This document shows positions 9,061 to 19,467 of a DNA stretch of 64,000 bases, in pieces. The position numbers and the translations under genes were made by a program. Where the stretch lies: contig OY755198.1 of the NCBI GenBank assembly GCA_963576735.1, positions 6,758,001 to 6,822,000 of the forward strand. The letters are read 5' to 3'. Each line of letters opens with the position of its first letter. Position 1 is the stretch's first letter. Origin of the DNA: Bedellia somnulentella (Eukaryota > Arthropoda > Insecta > Lepidoptera > Bedelliidae). The notes under the pieces are model-generated. The model saw nothing but the letters and a program-made list of their open reading frames with translations. It ran no database searches and was not told where the DNA came from.

Positions 9061-10740
9061 AGTAGCCTGAGTAGCTTGTGGGAGGCCTACCCACACCGCG
9101 TCGTCCGGTACGTGGCCGCCACTCCAGAACCTTCGGGCCCCAACGGCCGTCGGTTCTGCGTGCAATGTGCCCTGCCCACTGCCACTTCAGTTTTGCAATT
9201 CTTCGGGCTATGTCAGTGACCCCGGTTCTTCTACGGATCTCCTCATTGCGGATTCGATCGCGTAGTGAAACTCCTAACATAGTCCTCTCCATTGCCCTTT
9301 GGGTGACTCGGAGCCTTCTTATGAGGCCCATTGTTAGAGGCCACGTCTCTGTGCCGTAGGTCGTTACTGGCAACGTACATCGGTCAAAGACCTTTGTGTT
9401 TAGACTGCGGAGTTTTGGACGAGAAGATATGGCGCTGCTTCCCGAACGCTGCCCGACCGAGCTGGATTCGACGGTTGACCTCATTCTCAAAGTTGACTCT
9501 ACCTAACCGAATGGTTTGTCGCAGGTATATATATATATTGGTCAACAACTTCGAGCATAGAGTCTCCAAGTTCGACGGGAGTGGTACAACATGACTATTC
9601 GACATGATTTTCGTCTTATCCATGTTCATCCTAAGATCCAACTCCTCAGACAAACTACTGAGATCATTGAGCATTTCACTTAAATCCTCCCTGGTGTCAG
9701 CCATAACTATAATATCATCAGCAAATCGAAGATGCGTGATGTACTCGCCGTTGATGTTGATGCCGAGTCCTCCCCGTCCAGAAGCTTAAAGACATCTTCC
9801 AATGCAGCAGTGAACAGTTTCGGAGAAATCACATCTCCCTGTCTCACTCCTCGCTGCAATGGCATGGGATTCGTGCTCTGGTTCTGGAGTTGGACCGACA
9901 TGGTGGCGATTTCATACAAACACTTTAACACCTCCATATATCTGTAGTCAATATGGCACCTCTGCAAAGATTCAAGTATAGCCCATTGTTCTACCGAATC
10001 GAAGGCATTTTCATAGTCCACGAGCCCTAGGCATAATGGCAGACTATACTCCTCGGTACATACATACATACATATACTCACGGCTATAAATCCCAAGAAA
10101 GGGGTAGCCAGAGCTAAGGAATTAGAAATTCCACAGCCACTTTTGGAAGGTGCGTGGGGAATAGATGGTGAAATAAAGGTTCTTGGTGATGGGTCTCCAA
10201 CCGCATCGCCCAAAAATCGCTTAAAAGCCCCAATACCGTTAGTCGCCTTTTACGTACACCCACCGGAAGAAATGGGGTAGTGCTATTCTAAGCCGACACA
10301 GCAACTATACTCCTCGGTCTTCTGTATAATCTGGCGCAGGGTGTGAATGTGGTCTATGGTACCAAAGCCTTTTCGGAAACCGGCTTGTTCGGGAGGCTGA
10401 AAGTCGTCAAACCTCCGAGAAAGACATTTCAATCATCTTTCATCAGATTCGTAATGACTCTCGAAAACAGTTTGTAGACATGACTCAGAAGCGATATCGG
10501 CCTGTAATTCTTCAAGAGGGTATTATCACCCTTCTTAAAGAAAAGCACACCACGCTCCTGTTACATGTCTCAGGTATGTAGAACGGTATTAAATAACTTT
10601 TGAAGGGCCCTAAGGATCGGTTTTCCACCCGCCTTCAAAAGCTCTTTCGTAATGCCGTCCACCCACACCCGCTCCGTGGTATCTGCCGAACATATTTTCA
10701 GGAATTTCGCCACAAACAGCGTGGTGCAACCTCGCATGTG
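9061..10740 (-). mobile_element. Degenerate RTE LINE body (reverse transcriptase)
   Basis: Minus-strand pieces in several frames give an RTE-type reverse transcriptase: LVDYENAFDSVEQWAILESL, then LQRGVRQGDVISPKLFTAAL, RFADDIIVMAD, LDLRMNMDKTKIMSN, and finally TYGTETWPLT…AMERTMLGVSLRDRIRNEEI…WQWAGHIARR. Frameshifts and stops break the frame. A short retroposon (10058-10303) is inserted with a 15-bp target duplication. The 5' part fades out near 10740. At 9061 the element is interrupted by the CR1 LINE, and its 3' end resumes at 3925. Confidence 0.8.
10058..10303 (-). mobile_element. Short non-autonomous retroposon, copy A
   Basis: A 246-bp insertion in the RTE LINE with a 15-bp direct repeat on each side, actatactcctcggt, at 10043-10057 and 10304-10318. 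On the minus strand it begins near GTGTCGGCTTAGAATAGCAC and ends in a (TATG)n tail, as expected for target-primed retrotransposition. Related copies lie at 17213, 29748, 33166, 39165, 45504, 45897 (partial) and 47261 (partial). I see no clear tRNA A and B boxes, so the source is uncertain. It may derive from a LINE 5' region. Confidence 0.75.
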
Positions 10741-10994
10741 AATTTAGTTGCAACGATTTTTATCAGTTAAGCAAAATAATATATAATAAGAACGTTATTA
10801 TTAACTAGCTTATTCCAGTTGTCTCTATTCAGAAATCTGAATAATTCAGCATCTGCATGCAGACTGCATTTTTAGTAGCACTGATTCATCAAGGTGGAAT
10901 AGCGTTCAGATGCTTCAGATCAGTCGCCTTGTGCCCGCCATTACGAAAGAAAGTGCTAAAATTTTACACACCCATGATTGCTAATTACTTAAAC
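10741..10994. other. Unassigned stretch
   Basis: No gene is supported here. A plus-strand ORF at 10857-11078 overlaps it but shows no family features. Confidence 0.4.
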
Positions 10995-11255
10995 AAAAAA
11001 AAAGAAAATAAATATTATTATTTTTTATTAAGTAAAACAAGGCTACATAAACTGAAACGTGCTTATGTCTACATTTAAACTTAGAAATATGTGTTTGGAG
11101 ACATCGCTCCTATCTAAGAACAATAAAAATTATTATTACAATAAAATTAAATTAACTTAATACAATAAATTTATTACCTAAATAGTTTGTATGTGTGTGT
11201 GTGTATCTGTGTGTGAGTGGGTGTGCGTGAGAGACATATTATAATCAAACCTCTA

Positions 11256-11777
11256 TCATTCTTGGAGTAGTGACTCCACCTTTTCATATGTTCTATCCTC
11301 GAAACTCATAGATATACATTTTTCGCAATCATAAAATGTTTTAGGATATATATTCAAATCACTATTCAACCTATCATATATGAGTACAACACGTTTATTA
11401 AACTGCCGTCCAGCAAAAAAAGTGTTTGTTTTTGGGACTTTAAAAGGAACGTATTTCCTTCTCTGAAGAGTCTTGGGCGGATTGAACTGTAATGTTTTAT
11501 GCAGCTTTACTACGGAGTGTATAACATATAGTTTCCTGACTGATAACAAACCAGAGAGAAGGTATAGTTTTTCAGTAGAAAATCTCCTTTTCTTAAAGAA
11601 CATGACCTTGATGAGGCCGCGCTGCGCACGCTCAACCTCCAGAAATCTCGTTTTAGCTGCACCCCCCCATATCGTTATACAGTACGTGATGATCGATTGC
11701 ACCAAAGCCACATAAATTTCCTTTAAGAGATCTCTAGGACGATCTTTTCCTGGTACTGTGCCCGCACTCAGAATCAC
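11256..11777 (-). pseudogene. LINE reverse transcriptase C-terminal fragment
   Basis: A 173-residue open fragment: YVALVQSIITYCITIWGGAA, then EVERAQRGLIKVMFFKKRRF. It is typical of the thumb and C-terminal region of Jockey/CR1-type LINE ORF2 proteins. It continues the frame fragments at 12012-12218 after a frameshift and has no independent function. Confidence 0.7.
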
Positions 11778-12011
11778 GTGTCGTAGGGTTTTAAATATAT
11801 ACGTCAGTTTTCTTATTCTTTACATGACATCTCAAGACGTGGATACCAAGATAGACGCTGGTCCAGAAAAATGCCTAGGTATTTGGTTTGTTTTACTTTT
11901 TGCAAAACAGGACACGTACAAATTTAGGTATCTAATGGACTTACGGAGCAATTAACATTATTACAATTATGTAGCCGAATAGTGAAACTGTCTGCAGGTT
12001 GTGTATTTATC

Positions 12012-12230
12012 TTAGATACTAAAGCACATGTAGTTAGTTTTACTAGCGTGAAGTGTCAAAATATTTTTATGTAACCATTTTTTTATTTCCCTTAATCCCA
12101 ACTCAGTACTGATTCTGATCTGATCCCAAGAATCCCCAACAAACACGACAGCGGTGTCATCGGCATAGGAAAATATTTTGGCATCCTGGACTAGCATATT
12201 AACTAAATTTAATTTCAAAAAACGGTAGAA
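12012..12230 (-). pseudogene. LINE reverse transcriptase catalytic-motif fragment
   Basis: The fragment contains FSYADDTAVVFVGDSWDQI (the catalytic YADD) and KKWLHKNILTLHASKTNYMC. It is separated from the upstream RT motifs (14340 and above) by about 2 kb of inserted sequence that includes a mariner. Confidence 0.75.
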
Positions 12231-12427
12231 ATCATTCCTTCTGAATCAACAAAAAATAAAAATTTCGAAGACTTTCTCACACATGCAAGTAAACCTCCAG
12301 TAAATAAATAATAATATAGGTATAAATGTACAGCTTGGTTTTTTTCATGTGAACTTGTATTTGTAAACACTGATTATTGTTTTCTTGTTCTTTTTATTAT
12401 TTAATTTTCTAAGATTACAAGCGAATA
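12231..12427. other. Inserted sequence of unknown type left of the mariner
   Basis: About 200 bp of AT-rich sequence between the LINE RT fragment and the mariner terminus. Nothing recognisable is present. Confidence 0.4.
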
Positions 12428-13726
12428 CGAGGGGCATGCCAATAGAAGTTAGATACTCTTTTCTCATTTAATTGACACTGGCAAGCTATACACCATCTTA
12501 TAGACTGGTTTTTTATTGACATATTTGAATATAGAACACACTTCTTTTATTTATTTTTTATTTGAATGAGCATCAATGGCGGGAATTCACTTGCAACAAC
12601 AACTTGGAGCCTAGTCGACGTGATTTTCGCGCTATGATTTATTATGACTTTAAAAAAGGTTTAAAGCCTCAAGAATGTTTTGAACTTTTGACTTCTACTT
12701 TTGGTGAGTCTGCTTGTTCGCGAGCAACAGTATTCAATTGGTTTGCTGAATTTAAAAGAGGACGGGGATGTCTCGAAGACGAAGCGAAGACAGGACGGCC
12801 ACCAACCGCGCTCACGCAAGAAAACGTTCGTGCAGTCGAAAAACTTATTCGCGAAAACCGACGAATTACATATTTAGAGCTAGAGCGAGAACTAGGAATT
12901 GGTTCAGCAGCAATGCAAACCATTCACGACCACCTTTCTCTCCGTAAACGTTGTTCGAGGTGGGTGCCGCACAAAATTCCGATGAGCAGAAAGACCGTCG
13001 GGTGGAATGGTGCCTATTCATGATAGATAAATTCAACGGAGGCGAGAAAAAAAAACGTATATGATGTACTGACTGGTGACAAAACATGGCTGTATAACTA
13101 TGATCCCGAATCAAAGCGACAGTCGACTGTATGGTGCTTTGAAGACGAGCCAACTCCAACGAATAGTCGCCGTGCACGAAGCACACAGAAACAAATCGAC
13201 GCCTCGTTTTTCTGCAAAACGGGTCATATTGCTACTGTTGTGCTAGAGAATGAAAGTGACGGTGAACTCCGAATAGTATGTGACAGTTTGTGCTCCAACA
13301 GTAATATCAGTTTGGTGTGACAAGCGACCGAAATCAGGAATCCGGCACCTTCTCTGGCACCACGACAATGCGGCGCCGCGCACGTCTGCCAGAAAACTAG
13401 ACTTTTTCAACTCGAAAAATGTGTCAAGTCTCCCTCACCCGCCATATTTCCCTGACCTAAGGCCTTGTGATTTTTACTTGTTTCCAAAAATCAAAGAAAA
13501 ACTAAAAGGGAAGGGGTTTGAAAGCAAAGAAGATGCGCTGGTTGCCTATAATTTCGAGATTTCTGAGGTATCTAAAAACGAGTGGTCAAAGGTATTTTCC
13601 AATTGGTTCTAAAGTATGGAAAAGTCTATACGTGCTCGGAGTGAATACTTTGAAAAGATCGATACTTGTAATAAAGAATAAATTTTATAATTTTTGAGTA
13701 TCTAGTTTCTTTTGGCATGCCCCTCG
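12428..13726 (+). mobile_element. mariner transposon, inactive
   Basis: A 1299-bp element, the usual mariner length, flanked by TA (12426-12427 and 13727-13728). Its 31-bp terminal inverted repeats begin CGAGGGGCATGCCAA and end TAGATACTC; I count three mismatches. It encodes a broken mariner transposase and lies inside a LINE. Confidence 0.9.
12562..13615 (+). pseudogene. mariner transposase with frameshifts
   Basis: The first frame (12562-13023; its first ATG is at 12634) contains the helix-turn-helix region, with ATVFNWFAEFKRGRGCLEDE and GRPPTAL, and the mariner signature WVPHKI. A shift near 13010 moves into a second frame with LTGDKTWLYNYDPES, which holds the first catalytic Asp. A further shift leads to the last frame (13280-13612), with HHDNAAPRTSARKL and YFPDLRPCDFYLF, the second and third Asp of the D,D34D triad. 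The catalytic motifs survive, but at least two frameshifts and stops make it inactive. Confidence 0.88.
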
Positions 13727-13740
13727 TATGTTCAAAGATA

Positions 13741-14008
13741 ATATCGCACACTTAATACTGCAGTAACCTATGTCAAAATTTTGATGAATTGAGTTACAAC
13801 ACTACACAGACGTTAAAAAGCATTCTCTACAACATTAAGAATACGAGACGATAAAGACCCAAGTGAAATTAAAACTTTTTGTGTTAAGAATACGGCTGTT
13901 TTCTCGTGCCTATGTTATAGAGCATGCTTTTTAACGTCTGTGTAGTATTGTAACTCAATTCATCAATTTTGACATAGGTCACGAGCGACATAGTTAAGCG
14001 TGCGATAT
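13741..14008. mobile_element. Palindromic MITE
   Basis: A 268-bp fold-back sequence. The left arm (13741-13823, starting atatcgcacacttaa) matches the reverse complement of the right arm (13924-14008, ending ttaagcgtgcgatat), with scattered differences. It is non-coding and no transposase is associated. It lies directly beside the mariner inside the LINE. Confidence 0.7.
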
Positions 14009-14339
14009 GTATAATTTTAAACGTTTTTTTTTTGTAGTGTATTTGTTTAGTTAACCGTCTTTTCCTTTATCATTAATTTTATTTTACTTCAAATGGAGAC
14101 ACAGATTTTTTGTTTATATATTATTTAATGATGTGTAGTGTAGTATACGCCTGAACTGAAAACCAGTGTTTTGCCACTTAACAATATCAAGCGCTAAGTT
14201 AGGACCTAGTTTGTGCTACCATAGCACTTATTTTTAGGTCAAAAATATTGTTATTTTCACTTTATGTATTGTTTTTTTTATATTGGATGTGGTGTTATGT
14301 TAACATAAATTAACGAGTTATTTATCTATCTATATTGCA
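14009..14339. other. Inserted AT-rich sequence
   Basis: About 330 bp between the MITE and the resumption of the LINE RT. No coding potential seen. It may be a LINE 3' UTR remnant, but the sequence alone does not prove this. Confidence 0.35.
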
Positions 14340-15000
14340 TAAATCGTTAATACATATCAGAAATAAGGTCGGGCCAAGGACGCTTCCCTGTGGTACGCCG
14401 TATGACACCTCATCGTATTCACTGGTGAGATCCTCCAATTTTACTTTCTGCCTTCTACCAGATAGGTAGTCAGTGAATAGATGTAACAGGGTTACCCTTA
14501 TTCCAATTTTATTTAGCTTGTGTATAAGGATGGGGAGAGAAACGGTATCGAAAGCTTTCTTTAAATCGAGAAATTAAGCCAAACATTTCTTTCGATTGTC
14601 AAGTCAAGTTGCTTGCTGATAAAACTTGAGAGCGCTGATACTGCATCCAAATCCAAATTGACTATTTGAAAGAAAGCTGAATTTGTTTAAGTACTTAAGA
14701 AGACGTGCATTAAGTAATTTTTCTAAAATTTTGGAGATTGCCGTCAGCACCGAGATAGGCCTATAGTTACTGATCTCGTTTCTGTCCCCACCCTTATACA
14801 CTGGAGTTATTACTGCTTGTTTAAAATTAACTTTGTTTAAACACAGATTCGCAATATGAGCGATAATTGGGACAACTTCGGACTTTGCCAGCTTTAAAAA
14901 ATATGTAGTGATATGATCCCAGCCAGGGGCACTTTCCGTTTTGAGATTGATTAATACAGAATGGACCTCCTCATTATCAGTAGGTAACAGAACAAAAGAG
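14340..15000 (-). pseudogene. LINE reverse transcriptase N-terminal fragment
   Basis: The minus strand reads, in broken frames, …APGWDHITTYFLKLAKSE, then VYKGGDRNEISNYRPISVL (RT block 1), ISKILEKLLNARLLKYLNKF, a KKAFDTVS-like block and a GVPQGS-like block near 14350-14400. The frame is interrupted near 14604 and again by the inserted elements below 14340. Confidence 0.7.
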
Positions 15001-15235
15001 TTTGATTGTGCTGGTAAACGGTCAAGATATGCATGTATTTCTTTTTACTTGTTTTATAAGTTTGTTACAGTATTTTTTATATCTGCTGTATGTTATTTTA
15101 ACTATATCTTTAAAAGGATCATTTCGCGGTTTTTTCTGTAAGTTGTTCCGATTTCAAATACATCGTAAGATTCCTGATGTCATCCACGGCTTTATTGTAC
15201 GAAGCTTGGAAGGAATGCTCTTGATGACTGTATTA

Positions 15236-15709
15236 TCATAGTATTTCAGTTATACTAAATATTAGACGGTTTACTACCTCAGTACGGTTATCACAGTGCA
15301 ACAATTCCGCCAAGTTTTTAATTTTTAATTGATTTAGTGCTTGTTCAAAGTTAATCACCTTTTTAGTTTTTTGTACAGTTATGTTTTTATTTATTTTTGT
15401 TGTGTATAAGAACGTGGTGTAGTGGTCTGTCGTATTTGTATGTAAGATGGCTATTGTTGCAAGGTTTTTAGCTTTATTTAGTTGTATCATAAAATGGTCT
15501 TAACAATTTTTACCCCTTGTAGGTAAGGTATGACCGGCAAGTAAACCGTACGTGTAAAGCATATTTACGTATCTAGTCCTATTTTTTTCCTCGTGATAAG
15601 GTTCAACACTTTTAGAAGCTATGTTTATATTGATGTCTCCTGTAATAATAATATTGTTAATGGATGTATCAAGTGTTTGAAGGTTTACACTCAGTGAATC
15701 AATAAACGT
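15236..15709 (-). pseudogene. LINE endonuclease fragment
   Basis: Two adjacent frames (15500-15709 and 15236-15490) give NIIITGDININIASKSVE, the Mg-binding GDxN motif, then a linker with TNTTDHYTTFL, which resembles the SDH motif. The two are joined by a frameshift near 15495. Residues read above 15709 belong to the inverted-repeat arm, not to the LINE. Confidence 0.65.
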
Positions 15710-16194
15710 TCTTAATAAATTAAAAGAAGACTCTAGAAGAGAGTATAACAATTATGGTAAGTTTAGTTCTATATGTATAGTGTAATGGAATTTATTGGAG
15801 CGAAGCTCCATTTACCCCCGACTTTTGCATTTCGTTGTGATCGTACTCCTCCCAAACGGCTCAACTCAGAACCCTGAAATTTTGCATGGTTGTCAAGGAC
15901 TATGTCTAGATGGTTTATGTCAATTTTGATAAAAATCAGAGGAATAATCACCATTAAAAAATTATAATGTTAGTACCTGTATGGAAAAATTACGTAAACA
16001 ATGCCAGCGCGTGAAAATAGAATCTATATTAATAATTTCGTCACGGGGTACGGTAGACTCGATCGAAACCTTACCTGAATAATAATACATAAAAAAATAA
16101 TGATTTTGAGTCGACAACATCTATCCGCAAAATTCGAATTGTCGAGTATTTTGCTAAATTTTAATGGTGCTGATTGCTGACAAACAAATCTTAG

Positions 16195-16444
16195 GGCCGG
16201 CGCTGACTGCCGGCATGGCATGGCAAAGCATTTCGGTACAGATATAGCATTTTTAATCTTATTACCATGCGTATAAAATTCATTTTGACACAACGATGCC
16301 GAGGGAGGCCGCGGTAGGACAGAACGTCGGCATCGTTGTGTCAAAATAAAGTAAAATGAATTCTATACTCATGGTAATAAGATTAAAAATGCTATATCTG
16401 TACCGAAATCCTTTGCCATGCCATGCCGGCAGTCAGCGCCGGCC
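16195..16444. mobile_element. 250-bp palindromic MITE, left arm copy
   Basis: The element begins GGCCGGCGCTGACTGCCGGC and ends with its reverse complement. The pairing continues about 110 bp inward from each end. It is flanked by cttag on both sides (16190-16194 and 16445-16449), a 5-bp target duplication. It is non-coding; the 106-residue ORF across it is chance. The equivalent copy in the right arm is 30763-31012. Confidence 0.8.
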
Positions 16445-17212
16445 CTTAGTCGCCATATTGACTGTCACCCGATGACATAAACGTTCCGTTTCATAATGTT
16501 TTTCAATCGTTTCGCAAAGGACAAGGAGGTTTCGATTGAGTCTACCATACTCCTTAACGAAATTAATATTATAGATATTATATACTTCAGTCTTTGACGT
16601 TTCTCGATAATATTGTTTTTGCCACTTTTGTATCCGCTGTAGTGCATCACCAAATTGTAGTGCAGACTTCCAAACTACAATAAGCCTAGCAATTACGCAA
16701 GCGGGAACTTAGAACACGTTTGTTCGAATTCATGACTTATATCTATTCCAGTCAGTAATGATAGTTTCTGCGTCTCTATTTGTATTAATTTGTTCTGATT
16801 GTACTCATTATGCCGAAAATCGTATTGAAGTAGCCGAAGTATTTCATAAAATCTGTCATTGGTCGTGTATTTGTTTGTTGTTTCTCCTTGCATTTGGTAA
16901 ATATTGTCACAATTCTGGCAAGTGGATGCAGCGAAGGGCTCTTCGTAACGATGGCAAATTTAGTATGTATGTCGGTATTCAGCCATACGCTAGGATACCC
17001 CTTATTGTTCGATAGGCCCCCTTAGGCCGCGCGCAGTAAGAGCTACCATGGGGTATCCTAGACTGTTGCCGTCTACCTAGGCAGTTTGTGCTGACTGAAG
17101 AAAAGATTATCTATAATAATAATTAATAGATAAAATCAATGAACGAATCTAGACGAATCTATGACTTGCTTACCTTTAATATTCCTTGAGAACAGTTGAC
17201 TACAAAAGTATA

Positions 17213-17459
17213 CTTACTTACTTACTTACTTATACTCACTGCTTTAAATCCCTAGAAGGGGTAGCCAGAGCTAAGGATTTAGAAATTCCTCAGCCACTTT
17301 TGGAAAAATTGAGTAGGGAAAAGATCGTGAAGTGAAGGTTGTTGGTAATGGGTCTTTAAACGCATCGCCCAAAAATCCCTTGAAAGCCCCAATACCGTTA
17401 GTCGCCTCTTACGTACACCCATCAGTAGAAACGGGGTAGTGCTATTCTAAACCGACATT
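17213..17459 (-). mobile_element. Short non-autonomous retroposon, copy B
   Basis: Same family as 10058-10303. On the plus strand it starts in a (CTTA)n-type tail and contains the family's tagccagagctaagg and gccccaataccgttagtcgc blocks. It lies in the P-like intron of the left arm and is mirrored at 29748-29998. Confidence 0.75.
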
Positions 17460-18294
17460 ACATGGCGATCTACCTATATTTTGTACCTAGATGTGTATTA
17501 TACGCCGAATTTCACCCGGGCGAAGCAGGGTTCTCATCTAGTTTTTTCATATTCGATCGTCCCAAAGTCACGTCCGTTTGCACTCCGACAGTTGGTAATT
17601 TTTCGAACTTTTGAACGCTAATACTCGAGTTCTAGAACATTTTTCCCAAAAATGTTTAACATTTTTTTTTCAAAGAAAATAGGTATTTAGCTATTTAGAT
17701 ATGTTTTTTTAAACAATGAAAATTGTAAACAATTTAAGTTATCCAAAATCAGGACTGTAACTACATTGCAGTTTTGTGTAAAATCAATCACGCGTTTAGG
17801 TAAACCAACAAGTATATTCAAAGAATCATAACAAATTGCATAACAACGCGTGATGAGATATTTGTAGAATAAATCGTTCAACGATAAGTAATATCTGAGT
17901 CAGGCAATTGCTCGCTTCGCTCCTTTTATTGGCATCCGACGGTCCCATGCCAACCTAGTTAAAATTATTCAAGGTTTTAAAACTTTTTCTTTTATAACAG
18001 ATGATACCATTATCATTGGAGAAAACCGCCTTAATGTTTTCTATGATCCACCCCACCTCATCAAGGGTGTTAGAAATAATTTTATAACTAAAAACATTAA
18101 ACACGAGGGAAAAATTTCGAAATGGAGTGACATTATGAATGTTTATATGGTGGACCGCGAGCTTTCAGATATGTGCATGCTGAAAAAACTAAATGATGAT
18201 TACGTGATACCAGATAAAATAAAAAAAATGAAGGTTAGTATAATAATAAAATTAATTTAAAATAATTAATATAAGGTTAAGGTTAATAAAAGGG

Positions 18295-18542
18295 TGTAAG
18301 TGATGGGGTATAGTATGAGTCTATTATCAGAAGGTTTATATAGCGATAAAGGAAACAACACACTTCAGTTCACGAATTCCCGGTTATATTATCACGTAAC
18401 AATTTGGAGGTTAAACAGTTCAATATAAAGTAAAGTATAGTATATGTCTGGATATGAGAGCGAGCGAACGATGACTGGCTAGCGAGCGCTGTCCGCTCCA
18501 CAGTATGACTTTCTGCTTACCATGCGGTAATGTAACCCTACA
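18295..18542 (-). repeat. gypsy 3' LTR
   Basis: 248 bp, ending TG…CA on the plus strand (TGTAAGTGATGGGG … CCCTACA). It differs from the other LTR at one position that I can find (ctggctagc here, ctcgctagc there). On the sense strand of the element this is the 3' LTR. Confidence 0.93.
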
Positions 18543-19066
18543 TCACACCCCTCCTAAAATTTGGCTAAATTTAAAATTATACAAACCAAATTTTAACGAA
18601 CGAAAACGAAAGAGGTAAAACGGAGTTGTGATTACAAATATTCGACGCGACTATGAGTCACTGTGTTACAATAACAAGTTGGAATGTGCTATTCGACAGT
18701 TTGATAGCGTAACAGTCTATACAAGATCATAACATAATGAATAGTTACAATGAAACATAAGTTATAACATTTACTCTTAGATTGGATTGTTTGAAAAGTC
18801 GCTTGAGTTGTATTTAAGTTTATAATATGAGTAATAGTCAATATTCCAACTTAGAACTAATTAGCTTGTAGGTATTACATGTATAATTCAAATTAAATTT
18901 ATTAAATTAAATATTTATAACATTGTTTTTTATTATTTACTTAAATAGATATCCTTCTGTCAAAACAAGATTTTAGCTAACAAGATTTTAATAACGTGGT
19001 ATTGGGAAGATGTAAACTGAAAACTTACAACTATGAAAACACTACCTTAGTGGGTGTTTGTTGATG
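18543..19066. other. gypsy 3' untranslated region
   Basis: Between the small ORF at 19067 and the 3' LTR. It carries the purine tract next to the LTR. No coding sequence recognised. Confidence 0.6.
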
Positions 19067-19324
19067 CTAGGTACTCGCGGTCTTGGGATGCCTTACGATG
19101 ACGTCGTCTAGTGTGGCTGAGATTCGATTCCCGATCCATCTTTTAGTGCCTCGTCGACACTTGTTACAACAAAAACATAACATGATGATTGTACCACATA
19201 CCAGAAATGGCAACATGATGGCTCCGTACATCTCGATCTTCAGTTTGAGCTCGTCTACTTGAGCGGTGGATTCGGATTGGACGATGATGTTTCTTTCTTC
19301 CTCTTTTGTATTGTATTGTCCCAT
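19067..19324 (-). CDS. Small membrane protein encoded after pol in the gypsy element
   Basis: An 85-residue ORF with its own ATG, between pol and the 3' LTR. It starts MGQYNT, which fits the N-myristoylation consensus MGxxxS/T. Residues about 32-54 (EMYGAIMLPFLVCGTIIMLC) form one hydrophobic segment, followed by a Cys- and Lys/Arg-rich stretch (FCCNKCRRGTKRW) that would stop transfer and could be acylated. It occupies the env position but is far too short for an envelope glycoprotein. Its role is unknown. I infer a membrane-anchored accessory protein. Confidence 0.6.
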   Translation of the reverse strand: MGQYNTKEEERNIIVQSESTAQVDELKLKIEMYGAIMLPFLVCGTIIMLCFCCNKCRRGTKRWIGNRISATLDDVIVRHPKTAST

Positions 19325-19467
19325 TATGGTTACTTAATGTAAAAAATATATTTAAATATATTATATTTATATTTTGAGCTTATTTATATTGGAAGTTCAG
19401 TGACTGAGTACCGAGGAATGCGAATACTAAATGAGAAAAAAAATAATGTGCTTGCTTAAATGCTAAC

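Larger units (their letters stand above)
10995..15709 (-). mobile_element. 5'-truncated LINE, interrupted by a mariner and a MITE
   Basis: Collinear minus-strand fragments of one LINE. The endonuclease is at 15709-15500 (NIIITGDININIASKSVEPY), with an adjacent piece at 15490-15236. The reverse transcriptase follows at 14801-14340 (GGDRNEISNYRPISVLTAIS, then a SYGVPQGS-type motif) and at 12218-12012 (KIFSYADDTAVVFVGDSW). The C-terminus is at 11777-11256. The 3' end is AT-rich near 10995 and contains a GT-rich microsatellite at about 11188-11235. The 5' end is truncated exactly where the inverted-repeat arm begins (15710), as if the LINE had inserted into it. The reading frame is broken in several places. 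Confidence 0.75.
15710..18233 (+). pseudogene. P-element/THAP9-like transposase, partial inverted copy
   Basis: Exon part 15710-15756 ends at a GTAAGT donor. The intron runs to an acceptor (tttataacag), and the second exon is 18001-18233, ending at a GTTAGT donor. The second exon reads IIIGENRLNVFYDPPHLIKG, then VRNNFITKNIKHEG and ISKWSDIMNVYMVDREL. The DPPHLIK..RNN block is a hallmark of the P-element transposase RNase H-like core. In this arm the exon stays open and ends in phase 0. The gene continues neither upstream, where a LINE lies, nor downstream, where a gypsy element lies. Confidence 0.75.
15710..18236 (+). repeat. Left arm of a 2.5-kb inverted repeat
   Basis: This arm is the reverse complement of 28972-31497. 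Six long translated stretches spread over the arm are identical to stretches of the right arm on the opposite strand. The differences I can see are isolated bases: one T/G in the inner MITE, and a one-base indel plus a substitution near the inner border. The arm holds part of one P-like exon (15710-15756), a complete next exon (18001-18233) and, in the intron between them, a MITE (16195-16444) and a short retroposon (17213-17459). The outer edge abuts a truncated LINE. Confidence 0.9.

Noticed and set aside
9078..9359. Plus-strand ORFs opposite the RTE reverse transcriptase
   Set aside because: Shadow frames of a degenerate RTE coding region.
11188..11235. GT-rich tract as a regulatory element
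   Set aside because: A simple microsatellite within a LINE 3' region; nothing supports a function.
16024..16344. 106-residue ORF present identically in both inverted-repeat arms (also 30863-31183)
   Set aside because: Its identity follows from the arm duplication. It runs across the palindromic MITE and has no domain.
16758..17015. 85-residue ORF with hydrophobic stretches, duplicated at 30192-30449
   Set aside because: It lies in the P-like intron, has overlapping ORFs on the other strand and no family features. Duplication of the arm explains the second copy.
17687..17881. 64-residue ORF duplicated at 29326-29520
   Set aside because: Intron sequence of the P-like remnant with no domain. 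The copy is due to the inverted repeat.
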